Assembly (NCBI RefSeq): GCF_003762835.1 | Contig: NZ_RJWA01000005.1 | Coordinates: 372,001-436,000 of the forward strand | DNA: 64,000 nt | From: Micromonospora sp. HM5-17 | Lineage (GTDB): Bacteria > Actinomycetota > Actinomycetes > Mycobacteriales > Micromonosporaceae | Direction of reading: 5' to 3' | The notes under the pieces: model-generated | Told to the model about the DNA's origin: nothing | Database searches by the model: none | The model's input: the letters and a program-made list of their open reading frames with translations, nothing else | Shown: piece by piece, positions 35,480 to 45,214 of the stretch | Numbering within the stretch: position 1 is the stretch's first letter | Layout of the letters: each line of letters begins with the position of its first letter | Made by a program: the position numbers and the translations under genes

Positions 35480-36970
35480 GTGATGAATACAAATATGACA
35501 GCGCCCCATACCGTAGTCATCGGAGCCGGCCCCGCCGGCCTGACCGCGGCGTACGAGCTGACCAAGCGGAACGCCACGGTCGAGGTGTTCGAGGCCGACG
35601 ACGTGGTGGGCGGGATCAGCCGTACCGTCGAGCGTGACGGCTGGCGCTTCGACATCGGCGGGCATCGCTTCTTCACCAAGGTTCCCCAGGTGGAGGCGCT
35701 GTGGCACGAGATTCTTCCGGACGAGGACTTCCTGCTCCGCCCCCGGATGAGCCGGATCTACTACCGGGGCAAGCTGTACGACTACCCGCTGAAGGCCGGC
35801 AACGCGCTGCGTAACCTCGGGATGCTGGAGGCGGTCCGCTGCGTCGGCTCGTACCTCTGGGCGCGGATCTCACCGCCGAAGGACCAGTCCCACCTCGCGG
35901 GCTGGGTCACCGCCCGGTTCGGACGGCGGCTGTTCAACCACTTCTTCAAGACCTACAACGAGAAGCTCTGGGGCGTACCCGCGACCGAGCTCTCCGCCGA
36001 CTGGGCCGCGCAGCGGATCAAGAACCTCTCGCTCTCCAACGCCGTGCTGAACGCGCTGCTCCCCAAGCGCAACCAGAAGGAGATCACCAGCCTGATCGAG
36101 GAGTTCAACTACCCCAGGTACGGCCCCGGCATGATGTGGGAACGCTGCGCCGAGCACGTGGAGAAGCGGGGCGGCACGATCACCCTGAACACCCGGGTCG
36201 AGACGGTGCACCGGGAGGGCGGCCGCGCCGTCGGGGTCACCGTCACCGGGCCGGACGGGTCGCGACGGGTCGCCGCCGACCACGTCATCTCCTCGATGCC
36301 GATCTCGCACCTGGTGCTCGCGATGGATCCGCCCGCCCCGCCGGAGGTGGTCGCCGCCGCGAAGGACCTCTTCCACCGTGACTTCCTCACCGTCGCCCTG
36401 GTGGTGCCCGAGGAGTTCAGCTTCCCGGACAACTGGATCTACATCCACGCGCCGGAGGTCAAGGTCGGGCGGATCCAGAACTTCGGCTCCTGGTCGCCGT
36501 ACCTGGTCAAGGACGGGCGTACCTGTCTGGGATTGGAGTACTTCCTCAGCATCGGCGACGAGCTGTGGAACAGGTCCGACGAGGAACTGATCGCGCTCGG
36601 CGTCGCCGAGCTGGAGCAGCTCGGCCTGGTCCGCCCGGGCTCGGTCGAGGCCGGCTACGTGGTCCGGATGCCCCGGGCGTACCCGTTCTACGACTTCGCG
36701 TACAAGGACAACGTCGCCACGATCCGGGCCTGGCTCGAGGCGGAGGTCCCGAACGTCCACCCGGTCGGCCGCAACGGCATGCACCGGTACAACAACGCCG
36801 ACCACTCGATGATGACCGCCCTGCTCACGGTGTCGAACATCCTCGACGGCACCGACCACGACGTCTGGGAGGTCAACGTCGAGGCGGAGTACCACGAGGA
36901 GAGGGGCCCGGGCGACCACGGCACCGGCCGGGCCGCCCCGGTGCTGCCCCGGGCCGGCGTGCCGCGGTGA
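35480..36970 (+). CDS. FAD-dependent oxidoreductase, UDP-galactopyranose mutase/amine-oxidase-like
   Basis: A 496-residue flavoprotein. FAD-binding motif TVVIGAGPAGLTAAYELTK near the N-terminus is followed by DDVVGGISRTVERDGWRFD and GGHRFFTK, the pattern of the NAD(P)-binding_8/amino-oxidase superfamily. The C-terminal FAD-contact stretch is GRNGMHRYNNADHSM. Members of this group work on cell-surface sugars or polyprenoids; the substrate here is unknown. The start is uncertain: GTG 35480, ATG 35483 and ATG 35495 are in frame, and the GAAGG at 35476-35480 is poorly spaced for any of them. A possible -10 is TAGATT at 35432. The last 25 residues are low-complexity. Confidence 0.85.
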   Translation: MMNTNMTAPHTVVIGAGPAGLTAAYELTKRNATVEVFEADDVVGGISRTVERDGWRFDIGGHRFFTKVPQVEALWHEILPDEDFLLRPRMSRIYYRGKLYDYPLKAGNALRNLGMLEAVRCVGSYLWARISPPKDQSHLAGWVTARFGRRLFNHFFKTYNEKLWGVPATELSADWAAQRIKNLSLSNAVLNALLPKRNQKEITSLIEEFNYPRYGPGMMWERCAEHVEKRGGTITLNTRVETVHREGGRAVGVTVTGPDGSRRVAADHVISSMPISHLVLAMDPPAPPEVVAAAKDLFHRDFLTVALVVPEEFSFPDNWIYIHAPEVKVGRIQNFGSWSPYLVKDGRTCLGLEYFLSIGDELWNRSDEELIALGVAELEQLGLVRPGSVEAGYVVRMPRAYPFYDFAYKDNVATIRAWLEAEVPNVHPVGRNGMHRYNNADHSMMTALLTVSNILDGTDHDVWEVNVEAEYHEERGPGDHGTGRAAPVLPRAGVPR

Positions 36971-36980
36971 GCCCGAGCCC

Positions 36981-37008
36981 GGCGGCGGAGATCGCCGAGG
37001 CCGCCGCC
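36981..37008. terminator. Bidirectional hairpin, FAD oxidoreductase / LuxR gene
   Basis: GGCGGCGG (36981-36988) pairs perfectly with CCGCCGCC (37001-37008) around a 12-nt loop between convergent genes; no T-tract. Confidence 0.4.
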
Positions 37009-37054
37009 AAGGCCGCACCGCGGCCCGCCCGCACCCGCGCGAGCCGGCCCGCCG

Positions 37055-39985
37055 TCAGCCCCGCCCGGACGGCGCGGACTCGTCGGACGCCAGCAGACCC
37101 AGCCGGTGAGCAACCGCCGCGGCCTCGATCCGGTTCGCGACGTCGAGCTTGGCGATGATCCGGGAGACGTGCACGCTCGCGGTCTTCGGCGAGATGTAGA
37201 GCTGCCGGGCGATCTGGCTGTTGCTGTACCCCTGCGCGACCAGTCGCAGCACCTCCCGCTCCCGGCTGGTGAGCAGGTCCGGGCCGGGGACCGCACCCGA
37301 CGCGGTCCGCAGCCCGAGCCGCCGGGCCAGCGTCCCGACCTCGTCGGCCAGCGGTCCGGCGCCGAGCCCGGCCGCGATCCGGGCCGCCTCCTCGACCGCC
37401 GTCGCGGCCTCCGCGCGCTCCCCCGCCCCGGCTGCCGTCTCGGCCAGCCCGACCAGTGCCCGGGCCAGCCGGTACGGCTGGCCCGCGACCCGCCAGGCCG
37501 ACACCGCCGCCCGCCACCGCGGCAGCGCCTCGGCCGGCGGAGCGAGCGCGGCCTCGACCTGGGCGGCGCAGGCCAACTCGGCGGGATAGCGGGCAGGGAT
37601 CGCCTCCCGGGCGGCAGCTATCCGATCCCGGAGCCGGGCGTCGCCAGCGGTCAGGGCGACCCGGGTCGCGGCGAGCAGCGCGGGCCAGCCGTACCGGGGA
37701 TGGCTGGACAGCGGCCGGTCGAGCAGCGCGGTGGCGGCGGCGACCGCGTCCGCGGTGTCCCCGGTGGCGAGCGCCGCCTCGATCCGCAGTTCGTAGAGCG
37801 GCAGGTCCTGCGCGAAGTAGGGCCGGCGGAGGAAGCCCAGCGCCCGGGCCACCAGGTCCTCGGCGCCCGCCTGCCCTCGTGCCAGGCGCAGCCAGGCCCG
37901 CAGCAGCAGCCAGTGGTAGTTGGTGAACCCGGGCAGATCGAGCCGGGCAGCCGCCCCGCAGAGCTCGTCCGCCTCGTCCCACCGGCCCAACGCGATCAGC
38001 GCCTCGGCCTGATTGGAGAGGAGAAAGGCGCCGGTGGAACGGCTGATCCCCACCCGCCGGGCCTCGACGAACCCGGCCGCCGCCGCCTCGGCCGACTCCG
38101 CGTACCGGCCGATCTCGAAGAGCGTGTCGGAGGTGACCACCAGGGTGGTGACCAGCGCTGACGAGTCATTCGCCGCTCGGGCCAGCCCCTCGGCCCGGCG
38201 CAACTCGGCCAGGGCGGCGTCGGGGGGGACCTGCCGGCTACAGACCCAGCTGCTTGCCAGGGTCGCGACCAGGGTCGCGTCCTCGCTGCCAGAGACCAGC
38301 GCCGCCGACCTCGCCTCGGCGGCGATCCGGCCGCCCTCCCCCCGGTCGAGCCGGACCACCTGGAAGGCGATGTCGGCGAGGAGCCGGGCCCGCGCCGTGT
38401 CGTCGGGTACCGCCGCCGCCAGCGCGTACGCCTGCCGCAGCTCGTCCAGGCCGTCGCCCTTGCCGAGGGTGCGCAGCAGCCTGCCGCGGAGCAGCAGCAC
38501 CCGCGCGGCACGCAGCGGCTCCGCCGCACGGTCCAGCTCGTCGAGGGTGGCCCGGGTCAGGGTCAGCGCCCGGTGGTAGTCGCCGGCGGTGGAGGTGGCC
38601 AGCAGGGTCGCCTCCAGCAGGGCGAGGTGGTCCATGCCCAGCCGCCGAGCGGCGTCCGGCACCTGTTCCCAGAGTTCGAGGATCCGCTCCAGCAGCCGCC
38701 CCTGCTCGGCGTACGCGTACCGGGAGCCGGCCGCCTCGGCGGCGGCCCAGGTCGCGGTGAGCGCCCGGGGGTAGTCGTGTGCCGCGTACCAGTGGTAGGC
38801 CAGCTCCGCCGGGGCCCGGCCGTCCGGAACCAGCTGGGGCTGGGCCTCGATCGCGGCGGCGTACCGGGCGTGCAGCCGGGCGTGCTCGCCCGGGAGCAGG
38901 TCCTCGTGTACGGCCTCCCGGACCAGGGCGTGCCGGAACTCGTAGCCGCCGTCCGGCTGGGCGACGACGAGCTGGGCCGCGACCGCGGCGCGCAGCGCGG
39001 CCTCCAGCTCGGCCTCGGGCGCCCCGGCGACCTCGGCGAGCAGCTCGTGGGCGATCCGGGTCCCGCCGGCCGCGGCGATCCGTAGCACCCGCTGCGCGGG
39101 CTCGGGCAGCCGATCGACCCGGGCCAGCAGCAGGTCACGCAGGGTGTCTGGCAGCTCGGCGCAGCCCTGGGGATCGCCGGAGGCGGCGAGTTCCTCGATG
39201 AAGAACGGGTTGCCCTGGGTCCGCTCGTGGATGGTGTCGATCGCCCGCGCGCTCGGCTCGAACCCGAACAGTTCGGTGAGGATCTGGCCGGTCCCCTCCC
39301 GGTCCAGGCGGCCCAGCTCGATCCGCTCGACGCCCCGGGCCCGGTCCAGTTCGGCGAGGAACGGGCGCAGCGGGTGGCCCCGGTGCAGCTCGTCGGAGCG
39401 GTAGGTGCAGATGAGCAGCACCCGGGCCGGCCGGACCACCCGGGCCAGGAAGGCGATCAGATCGCGGGTGGACCGGTCGGCCCAGTGCAGATCCTCGATC
39501 ACCAGCACCAGCGGCCGTTCTGCGGCGAGCCGACCGAACAGCTCGGCGACCAGCTCGAACAGGTACCCCCGGGGCGAGTCCGGGCCAAACCCGGGGCCGG
39601 CCGGGGCGGTGCGGACGGCCGGATCGGCCGGACCACCCCCGGTCAACCGGGCGAGTTCCGGCAACAGCCGGGCGAAGTCGCGCTCGTAGCCGGCGAACGC
39701 GTCCGGCCCGTCGTCGCGCAGCACCTGCCGCAGTGCGGCGGCGAATGGCGCGAACGGCAGCCCTTCCTCGCCGAGTTCGAGGCACTGGCCGAGGAGGAGC
39801 CGGTCCCCCTCGGCACGGACGTACCGGCCGAACTCCTCGACGAGCCGGGTCTTCCCCACCCCGGCCTCGCCGCCCACCAGCACGACCGCCGGCTCGTCGG
39901 CCCGGACCCGCTTCAACGTGTCGCGGAGCAGGGCGAGCTCGGGCTGACGACCGACGAGGACGGTGCTGACGGTACGGAAGGTCAC
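37055..39985 (-). CDS. LAL-type LuxR-family regulator with AAA ATPase domain
   Basis: A 976-residue large ATP-binding LuxR regulator. The N-terminal NTPase has Walker A VGGEAGVGKTRLVEEF (about residues 25-40) and Walker B PLVLVIEDLHWAD. A long helical TPR-like middle follows, and the C-terminal LuxR helix-turn-helix (about 905-970) reads LTSREREVLRLVAQGYSNSQ then IARQLYISPKTASVHVSRII. Such MalT/LAL proteins activate transcription on ligand and ATP binding. GTG 39985 is chosen because it forms a GTGA overlap with the stop of the 59-residue gene upstream; an alternative start at 40024 lacks support. The target is unknown; its only coupled partner is the small protein. Confidence 0.9.
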   Translation of the reverse strand: MTFRTVSTVLVGRQPELALLRDTLKRVRADEPAVVLVGGEAGVGKTRLVEEFGRYVRAEGDRLLLGQCLELGEEGLPFAPFAAALRQVLRDDGPDAFAGYERDFARLLPELARLTGGGPADPAVRTAPAGPGFGPDSPRGYLFELVAELFGRLAAERPLVLVIEDLHWADRSTRDLIAFLARVVRPARVLLICTYRSDELHRGHPLRPFLAELDRARGVERIELGRLDREGTGQILTELFGFEPSARAIDTIHERTQGNPFFIEELAASGDPQGCAELPDTLRDLLLARVDRLPEPAQRVLRIAAAGGTRIAHELLAEVAGAPEAELEAALRAAVAAQLVVAQPDGGYEFRHALVREAVHEDLLPGEHARLHARYAAAIEAQPQLVPDGRAPAELAYHWYAAHDYPRALTATWAAAEAAGSRYAYAEQGRLLERILELWEQVPDAARRLGMDHLALLEATLLATSTAGDYHRALTLTRATLDELDRAAEPLRAARVLLLRGRLLRTLGKGDGLDELRQAYALAAAVPDDTARARLLADIAFQVVRLDRGEGGRIAAEARSAALVSGSEDATLVATLASSWVCSRQVPPDAALAELRRAEGLARAANDSSALVTTLVVTSDTLFEIGRYAESAEAAAAGFVEARRVGISRSTGAFLLSNQAEALIALGRWDEADELCGAAARLDLPGFTNYHWLLLRAWLRLARGQAGAEDLVARALGFLRRPYFAQDLPLYELRIEAALATGDTADAVAAATALLDRPLSSHPRYGWPALLAATRVALTAGDARLRDRIAAAREAIPARYPAELACAAQVEAALAPPAEALPRWRAAVSAWRVAGQPYRLARALVGLAETAAGAGERAEAATAVEEAARIAAGLGAGPLADEVGTLARRLGLRTASGAVPGPDLLTSREREVLRLVAQGYSNSQIARQLYISPKTASVHVSRIIAKLDVANRIEAAAVAHRLGLLASDESAPSGRG

Positions 39986-40161
39986 GACGTCAACGATGCC
40001 AGGTCGCGGGGCCGACGGCGCCACCCGAATCCGCGGGGACGTCCCCGCCGCCCGGGGGTGCGTACCGACCGGGCCAGCCGGTCGGCGGCGACCTCGGCGC
40101 GCAGGGCGGCCAGGTGGTCGTGGTGCAGGGCGAGCAGGAGGTAGGGGTCGTCGTGGACCAT
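39982..40161 (-). CDS. Small 59-residue protein coupled to the LuxR regulator
   Basis: A 59-residue protein beginning MVHDDPYLLLALHHDHLAAL and ending in a strongly basic tail (GRRGRPRGFGWRRRPRDLA). ATG 40161 has a clear GAGGAG about 6 nt upstream, and its TGA overlaps the LuxR GTG by 4 bp, so translation is coupled. The His/Asp-rich N-terminal helix could bind metal or the regulator, but no family is recognised. The arrangement suggests a small partner or modulator of the LAL regulator (inference). Confidence 0.65.
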   Translation of the reverse strand: MVHDDPYLLLALHHDHLAALRAEVAADRLARSVRTPGRRGRPRGFGWRRRPRDLASLTS

Positions 40162-40362
40162 GTCGAACTCCTCGGTGTTCGGCGTTGTCGTCGAGGTCGA
40201 CTCTCCGCCGGAAGGAGGGGCCCGGACATCGGGACGCCGTCGCATCTCCGGCGCGCCGGCCACCTCAGGTCGGCGCGATCCCGGCCCGTCTGCCGCGTAA
40301 GGTCCTTACGGCCCCTCGCTGGGCCGGTCGACCGCGGACCGGTCGGGATACACCCGGACCAC

Positions 40363-40368
40363 TAGACT
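40363..40368 (+). promoter_or_regulatory. Candidate -10 (TAGACT), leaderless DUF4191 gene
   Basis: TAGACT ends 7 nt before ATG 40376, and no Shine-Dalgarno is visible. Confidence 0.5.
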
Positions 40369-40375
40369 CCCTCGC

Positions 40376-41068
40376 ATGGCAAAGGCGCAGGAGAAGGTGT
40401 CGTTCGGCCAGCGGCTGAAGCAGATCGGGATGGTGTTCTCGTTCACCGCCAAACGCGACAAGTGGTTCGTGCCGCTCGCCGTCGTCGCGGTGCTCGTCCC
40501 GCTCGCGCTGACCGTGGTCGCGGTGCTGGCGTGGGGCTGGCTGTGGCTGCCGGTCGGCATCCTGGTCACCCTGCTCTCGCTGCTGATCGTCCTGAACCTG
40601 CGCTCCAACCTCGCGATGATGAACGCCGCCGAGGGGCAGCCCGGCGCCGCGGCCTCGATCCTGGAGAACATGCGCGGGGGCTGGCGGGTGACGCCTGCGA
40701 TCAGCTCGACCACCCAGTTGGACATGATCCACCTGGTCATCGGCCGCCCCGGCGTGATCCTGCTGGCCGAGGGAAACCGGCAGCGGACCCGCAGCATGCT
40801 CGGCCAGGAGAAGCGGCGGCTGGCCAAGGTGATCGGCTCGGCGCCGCTCTACGACTACACCATCGGGTCGGGCGAGGGTGAGCTGTCGATCCGCAAGCTG
40901 CGGATGACGCTCATGCGGCTGCCCCACAGCCTCAGCGGCAAGGAGGTGAACGCCCTCGACCGGCGCATCAAGGCCCTCTCCGCCGCCCGGCCGCAGCTGC
41001 CGAAGGGTGCCATCCCGAAGAACATGCGTCCCCCGAAGGGTGCCTTCCGGCAGATGCGGGGCCGGTGA
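40376..41068 (+). CDS. DUF4191 membrane protein
   Basis: A 230-residue actinobacterial protein. After a basic N-terminus (MAKAQEKVSFGQRLKQIGMVF), two adjacent membrane helices lie at about residues 33-75 (FVPLAVVAVLVPLALTVVAV and LPVGILVTLLSLLIVLNLRS). The cytoplasmic part contains RGGWRVTPAISSTTQLDMIH, IGRPGVILLAEGN and a basic tail. In mycobacteria the orthologue (Rv2219, from memory) also lies between lipA and glnA. The function is unknown; the fixed position near glnA is the only hint. Confidence 0.88.
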   Translation: MAKAQEKVSFGQRLKQIGMVFSFTAKRDKWFVPLAVVAVLVPLALTVVAVLAWGWLWLPVGILVTLLSLLIVLNLRSNLAMMNAAEGQPGAAASILENMRGGWRVTPAISSTTQLDMIHLVIGRPGVILLAEGNRQRTRSMLGQEKRRLAKVIGSAPLYDYTIGSGEGELSIRKLRMTLMRLPHSLSGKEVNALDRRIKALSAARPQLPKGAIPKNMRPPKGAFRQMRGR

Positions 41069-41076
41069 CCCGGGGG

Positions 41077-41126
41077 TCGGCGCGGGCCGGGGTCAGTCGC
41101 GGATCTGGATCGGCGCGGGCCAGGGT
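41077..41126. repeat. Imperfect 17-bp direct repeat between DUF4191 and RDD genes
   Basis: TCGGCGCGGGCCGGGGT (41077-41093) recurs with one change at 41110-41126, and a shorter, degenerate copy follows. The rest of this 178-bp convergent gap shows nothing else. Confidence 0.5.
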
Positions 41127-41246
41127 TCGGCTGGCGGGCCGAGGTCAGCGCGGGCCCGTCGGACTGACCGGGCCGACAACCGCACGCGCCAACCACGTCG
41201 AGTTCCGCCGGTCGGTCGCGCCCCGAGAGCGACCGGCCGACGCCGA

Positions 41247-41666
41247 TCAGCGTGTCGACGCCGGCGGCGGAACGGCGACCACGACCGAGCCGGCCAGCCG
41301 GTCGTGCAGCCCGCGCTGGCGCTCGTCCATCAGCAGCGGCGGCACCGCGAGGCAGAGCAGCACCGCGCGCAGCAGCGCCCGGGGGATACCGATCCGCCCG
41401 CCGTCGTCGTACGCGACGCACCTCAGCCGGAAGATCCACATGCCGGGCGTCTGCGCGAAGAGGCCGACGAAGACGGTGTACTCGGCGATCAGGACCACCA
41501 CCGGCGGCCAGCCGTCCCGGATCGGGTCGGCGAAGAGGGCGGAGAGCATGGCGCAGAGCGCCCAGTCGACGAACAGCGCCGCGAACCGGCGGGCCAGGCT
41601 TACCGGCGCGCCGTCTCCGTCCGCCGCGGGCGCGGCCGCAGCCGCGGAGTCATCCTTTGTCGCCAC
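41247..41666 (-). CDS. RDD-family membrane protein
   Basis: A 139-residue protein with three hydrophobic segments. It has the RDD family marks: an N-terminal Arg-Arg (SLARRFAALFVDWALCAML, with the Asp following), and a C-terminal QRGLHDRLAGSVVV, the usual DR/K-L-A-x-T/S-x-V ending. RDD proteins are small membrane proteins, some acting as ion exchangers. GTG 41666 is chosen because TACCCT lies 8 nt upstream and the N-terminal tail is short; a start at 41729 is less likely. It is convergent with DUF4191, whereas I recall mycobacteria having the two on the same strand. Confidence 0.83.
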   Translation of the reverse strand: MATKDDSAAAAAPAADGDGAPVSLARRFAALFVDWALCAMLSALFADPIRDGWPPVVVLIAEYTVFVGLFAQTPGMWIFRLRCVAYDDGGRIGIPRALLRAVLLCLAVPPLLMDERQRGLHDRLAGSVVVAVPPPASTR

Positions 41667-41674
41667 GGGAAGCC

Positions 41675-41680
41675 AGGGTA
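41675..41680 (-). promoter_or_regulatory. Candidate -10 (TACCCT), leaderless RDD gene
   Basis: On the minus strand TACCCT ends 8 nt before GTG 41666, and no Shine-Dalgarno is present. Confidence 0.4.
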
Positions 41681-41752
41681 TCGCCGCGCGCCGGCAATCT
41701 CCTCGGCGGCCCGACCGGGGTAGGACCAATCACCAAAAACGACACAAGCAGC

Positions 41753-41853
41753 GTTACACTCGCCATTTACCCCAAATCAGGTAACATCCGAGACGGGGCC
41801 CGGCGCACACCAGGCGCGATCACGCTCCGCAGACGACGTAACACGGCGGAAAC
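41753..41853 (+). promoter_or_regulatory. GlnR-type boxes upstream of glnA
   Basis: GTAAC-n6-GAAAC at 41838-41853 matches exactly the gTnAc-n6-GaAAc half-site known for actinobacterial GlnR. Weaker relatives are GTTAC-n6-CATTT (41753) and GTAAC-n6-GACGG (41781). The whole 41730-41870 stretch is unusually AT-rich for this genome. Nitrogen-responsive control of glnA by GlnR is likely. Confidence 0.6.
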
Positions 41854-41932
41854 AACAGAGACATGCTCGGGCAACGGCATGGCCATAGCGTCGCCACCAG
41901 CCTAGCCATCAGTGGACGTGCCAGGAGGACGT

Positions 41933-43357
<1,425 letters not shown>

Positions 43358-43376
43358 GCCAGCACACCCGACCAAC

Positions 43377-43420
43377 CGGTTCGGGCCGGTCCGTCACGGC
43401 GGGCCGGCCCGAACCGTTTT
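43377..43420 (+). terminator. Intrinsic terminator of glnA
   Basis: CGGTTCGGGCCGG (43377-43389) pairs perfectly with 43404-43416 around a 14-nt loop, followed by TTTT at 43417-43420. It is 19 bp after the stop. Confidence 0.8.
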
Positions 43421-43624
43421 CGCCGCCGGGTCCACGCGTGGCGCCACCATCCGCGCACCCGCTGGCACGGTGCGCCAGGATCCCCCGGTCCTCGGCACGG
43501 CGGTACGGCCGGTGTGCTGCGCCTGTTGCCACGCATTCGCCGTCCGGGACAGCATCCGTCACGTCGTCGTTGCTACCCCGTCACCTCAGTCGATCAAGGT
43601 GAAGACAATTGATCTTCCATGGCA

Positions 43625-43630
43625 TAAGGT
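43625..43630 (+). promoter_or_regulatory. phoD: Candidate -10 (TAAGGT), leaderless phoD
   Basis: TAAGGT ends 6 nt before ATG 43637. The upstream 60 bp are AT-rich with GTCACC-like words; a PHO box is possible but not convincing. Confidence 0.45.
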
Positions 43631-43636
43631 GTTCGG

Positions 43637-45214
43637 ATGCTGTCGTCCACATTGTCCTTTCAGTCGTCGGGCAGCCTGTCCCGACGACGAGTGCTTGCGA
43701 TCGGTGGTGGACTCGCCGCCCTCGCCGGACTCAGCCAGCTGACCGCCGACCGCTCGGAAGCCGCCGAGCGGATCGCGGATTACCCATTCCGGCTGGGCGT
43801 CGCCTCCGGCGACCCGGAGCCCGACGGTGTCGTCCTGTGGACCCGTCTCGCGCCCGACGCACTCGCTGAGGACGGTCGCGGTGGGATGCCACCACGCCGG
43901 TACGGCGTCCGGTGGGAGGTGGCCGAGGACGAGGCCATGCGCCGGATCGTCCGGTCCGGCATCGCGACGGCGACACCGGAGCTCGGCCACTCCGTGCACG
44001 TGGAGGTGCACGGCCTACGACCCGGGCGCGAGTACTGGTACCGGTTCCGGGCCGGAGGCCACGACAGCCCGGTGGGCAGGACGAAGACCGCCCCCGAGCC
44101 ATGGTCCCGGTCGGCGCTGAGCTTCGCGTTCGCCTCCTGCCAGAACTTCCCGAACGGCCACTACGTCGCCTACCGGCACATGGCCCAGCAGGATCTCGAT
44201 CTGGTCCTGCACCTCGGCGACTACATCTACGAGGGCGGGGTCGATGCCAAGGCGGGCGTCCGCAACATGTCGCTCTCCCCGGCGCACAACGCCGAGATCC
44301 TCACCCTCGCGCAGTACCGCCTGCGCTACTCCCTCTACAAGTCCGATCCCGACCTCCAGGCCGCACACGCGGCGGCGCCGTGGGCGGTGACCCTCGACGA
44401 CCACGACGTCGAGAACAACTGGGCCGGCGAGAGGTCGACGAACGGGCTCAGCCCCGAGAACCTGCTCCGCCGCCGGGCGGCCGCGTTCCGCGCCCTCTAC
44501 GAGAACCAGCCGCTGCGGGCGTCGTCCCTGCCCCGGGCCACCGACCTGCGGCTGTACCGGACGCTGCGCTACGGTCAGCTCGCCACGTTCCACGTCCTCG
44601 ACACCCGGCAGTACCGGGACCGGCAGGACCTGCGCCGGCGTACCGACCCGCAACGCAGCCTGCTCGGCTTCGAGCAGGAGCGCTGGCTCCTCGACCAGCT
44701 CGGCCGCTCCACCGCGACCTGGGACGTGCTGGCCCAGCAGGTCATGATGATGCGCCGGATCGGCCGGCCCGGCGCCGGCTTCGAAACCCTCGACGAGGAC
44801 GCGTGGGACGGCTACGAGGCCAGCCGCGACCGGCTGCTGCGCGGGCTCGTCGAGCGGCGGGTCGCCAACCCCGTGGTGCTGACCGGCGACGTCCACGCCA
44901 ACTTCGCCGGCAATCTGAAGAAGAACTTCGACGACCCCGACTCGGCCACGGTGGGTGTGGAGTTGGTCGGCACCTCCATCAGCTCCGGCGGTAACGGCAC
45001 CGACCTGGACAACACCGGCCGGGACTACCTGGCGGCGAACCCCCACCTGATGTTCCACAACAAGCAGCGCGGCTACGTCCGGTGCCAGGTCACCGCCGAG
45101 CAGTGGCGGGCCGACTTCCTGGTGGCGGACAGGGTCAGCACGGCCGACGGCACCGTGACGGTCCGGAAGTCGTTCGTCGTGCAGGCCGGCCGGCCGGGAT
45201 TGCAGGAGGCATGA
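43637..45214 (+). CDS. phoD: Secreted alkaline phosphatase D (PhoD family)
   Basis: A 525-residue secreted phosphodiesterase/phosphatase. A Tat signal is clear: SLSRRRVLAIGGGLAALAGL within the first 37 residues. The N-terminal PhoD_N domain (FRLGVASGDPEPDGVVLWTRLA) precedes the metallophosphatase core with FASCQNF (the conserved Cys), LDLVLHLGDYIYEGG, TLDDHDVENNWAG and VVLTGDVHANFAGN, which supply the Fe/Ca-binding Asp, Asn and His residues. PhoD enzymes release phosphate from teichoic acids or other phosphodiesters outside the cell. The next gene overlaps or abuts its stop codon, so the two secreted proteins form an operon. Confidence 0.95.
   Translation: MLSSTLSFQSSGSLSRRRVLAIGGGLAALAGLSQLTADRSEAAERIADYPFRLGVASGDPEPDGVVLWTRLAPDALAEDGRGGMPPRRYGVRWEVAEDEAMRRIVRSGIATATPELGHSVHVEVHGLRPGREYWYRFRAGGHDSPVGRTKTAPEPWSRSALSFAFASCQNFPNGHYVAYRHMAQQDLDLVLHLGDYIYEGGVDAKAGVRNMSLSPAHNAEILTLAQYRLRYSLYKSDPDLQAAHAAAPWAVTLDDHDVENNWAGERSTNGLSPENLLRRRAAAFRALYENQPLRASSLPRATDLRLYRTLRYGQLATFHVLDTRQYRDRQDLRRRTDPQRSLLGFEQERWLLDQLGRSTATWDVLAQQVMMMRRIGRPGAGFETLDEDAWDGYEASRDRLLRGLVERRVANPVVLTGDVHANFAGNLKKNFDDPDSATVGVELVGTSISSGGNGTDLDNTGRDYLAANPHLMFHNKQRGYVRCQVTAEQWRADFLVADRVSTADGTVTVRKSFVVQAGRPGLQEA

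Noticed and set aside
43570-43624. PHO box before phoD
   Set aside because: GTCACC and a reverse GGTGAAG are present but not as two 11-bp direct repeats of the GTTCACC type.
43470-43742. Cys-rich 90-codon plus-strand frame before phoD
   Set aside because: It runs over the phoD promoter and into phoD in another frame; the cysteines come from GC-rich triplets.
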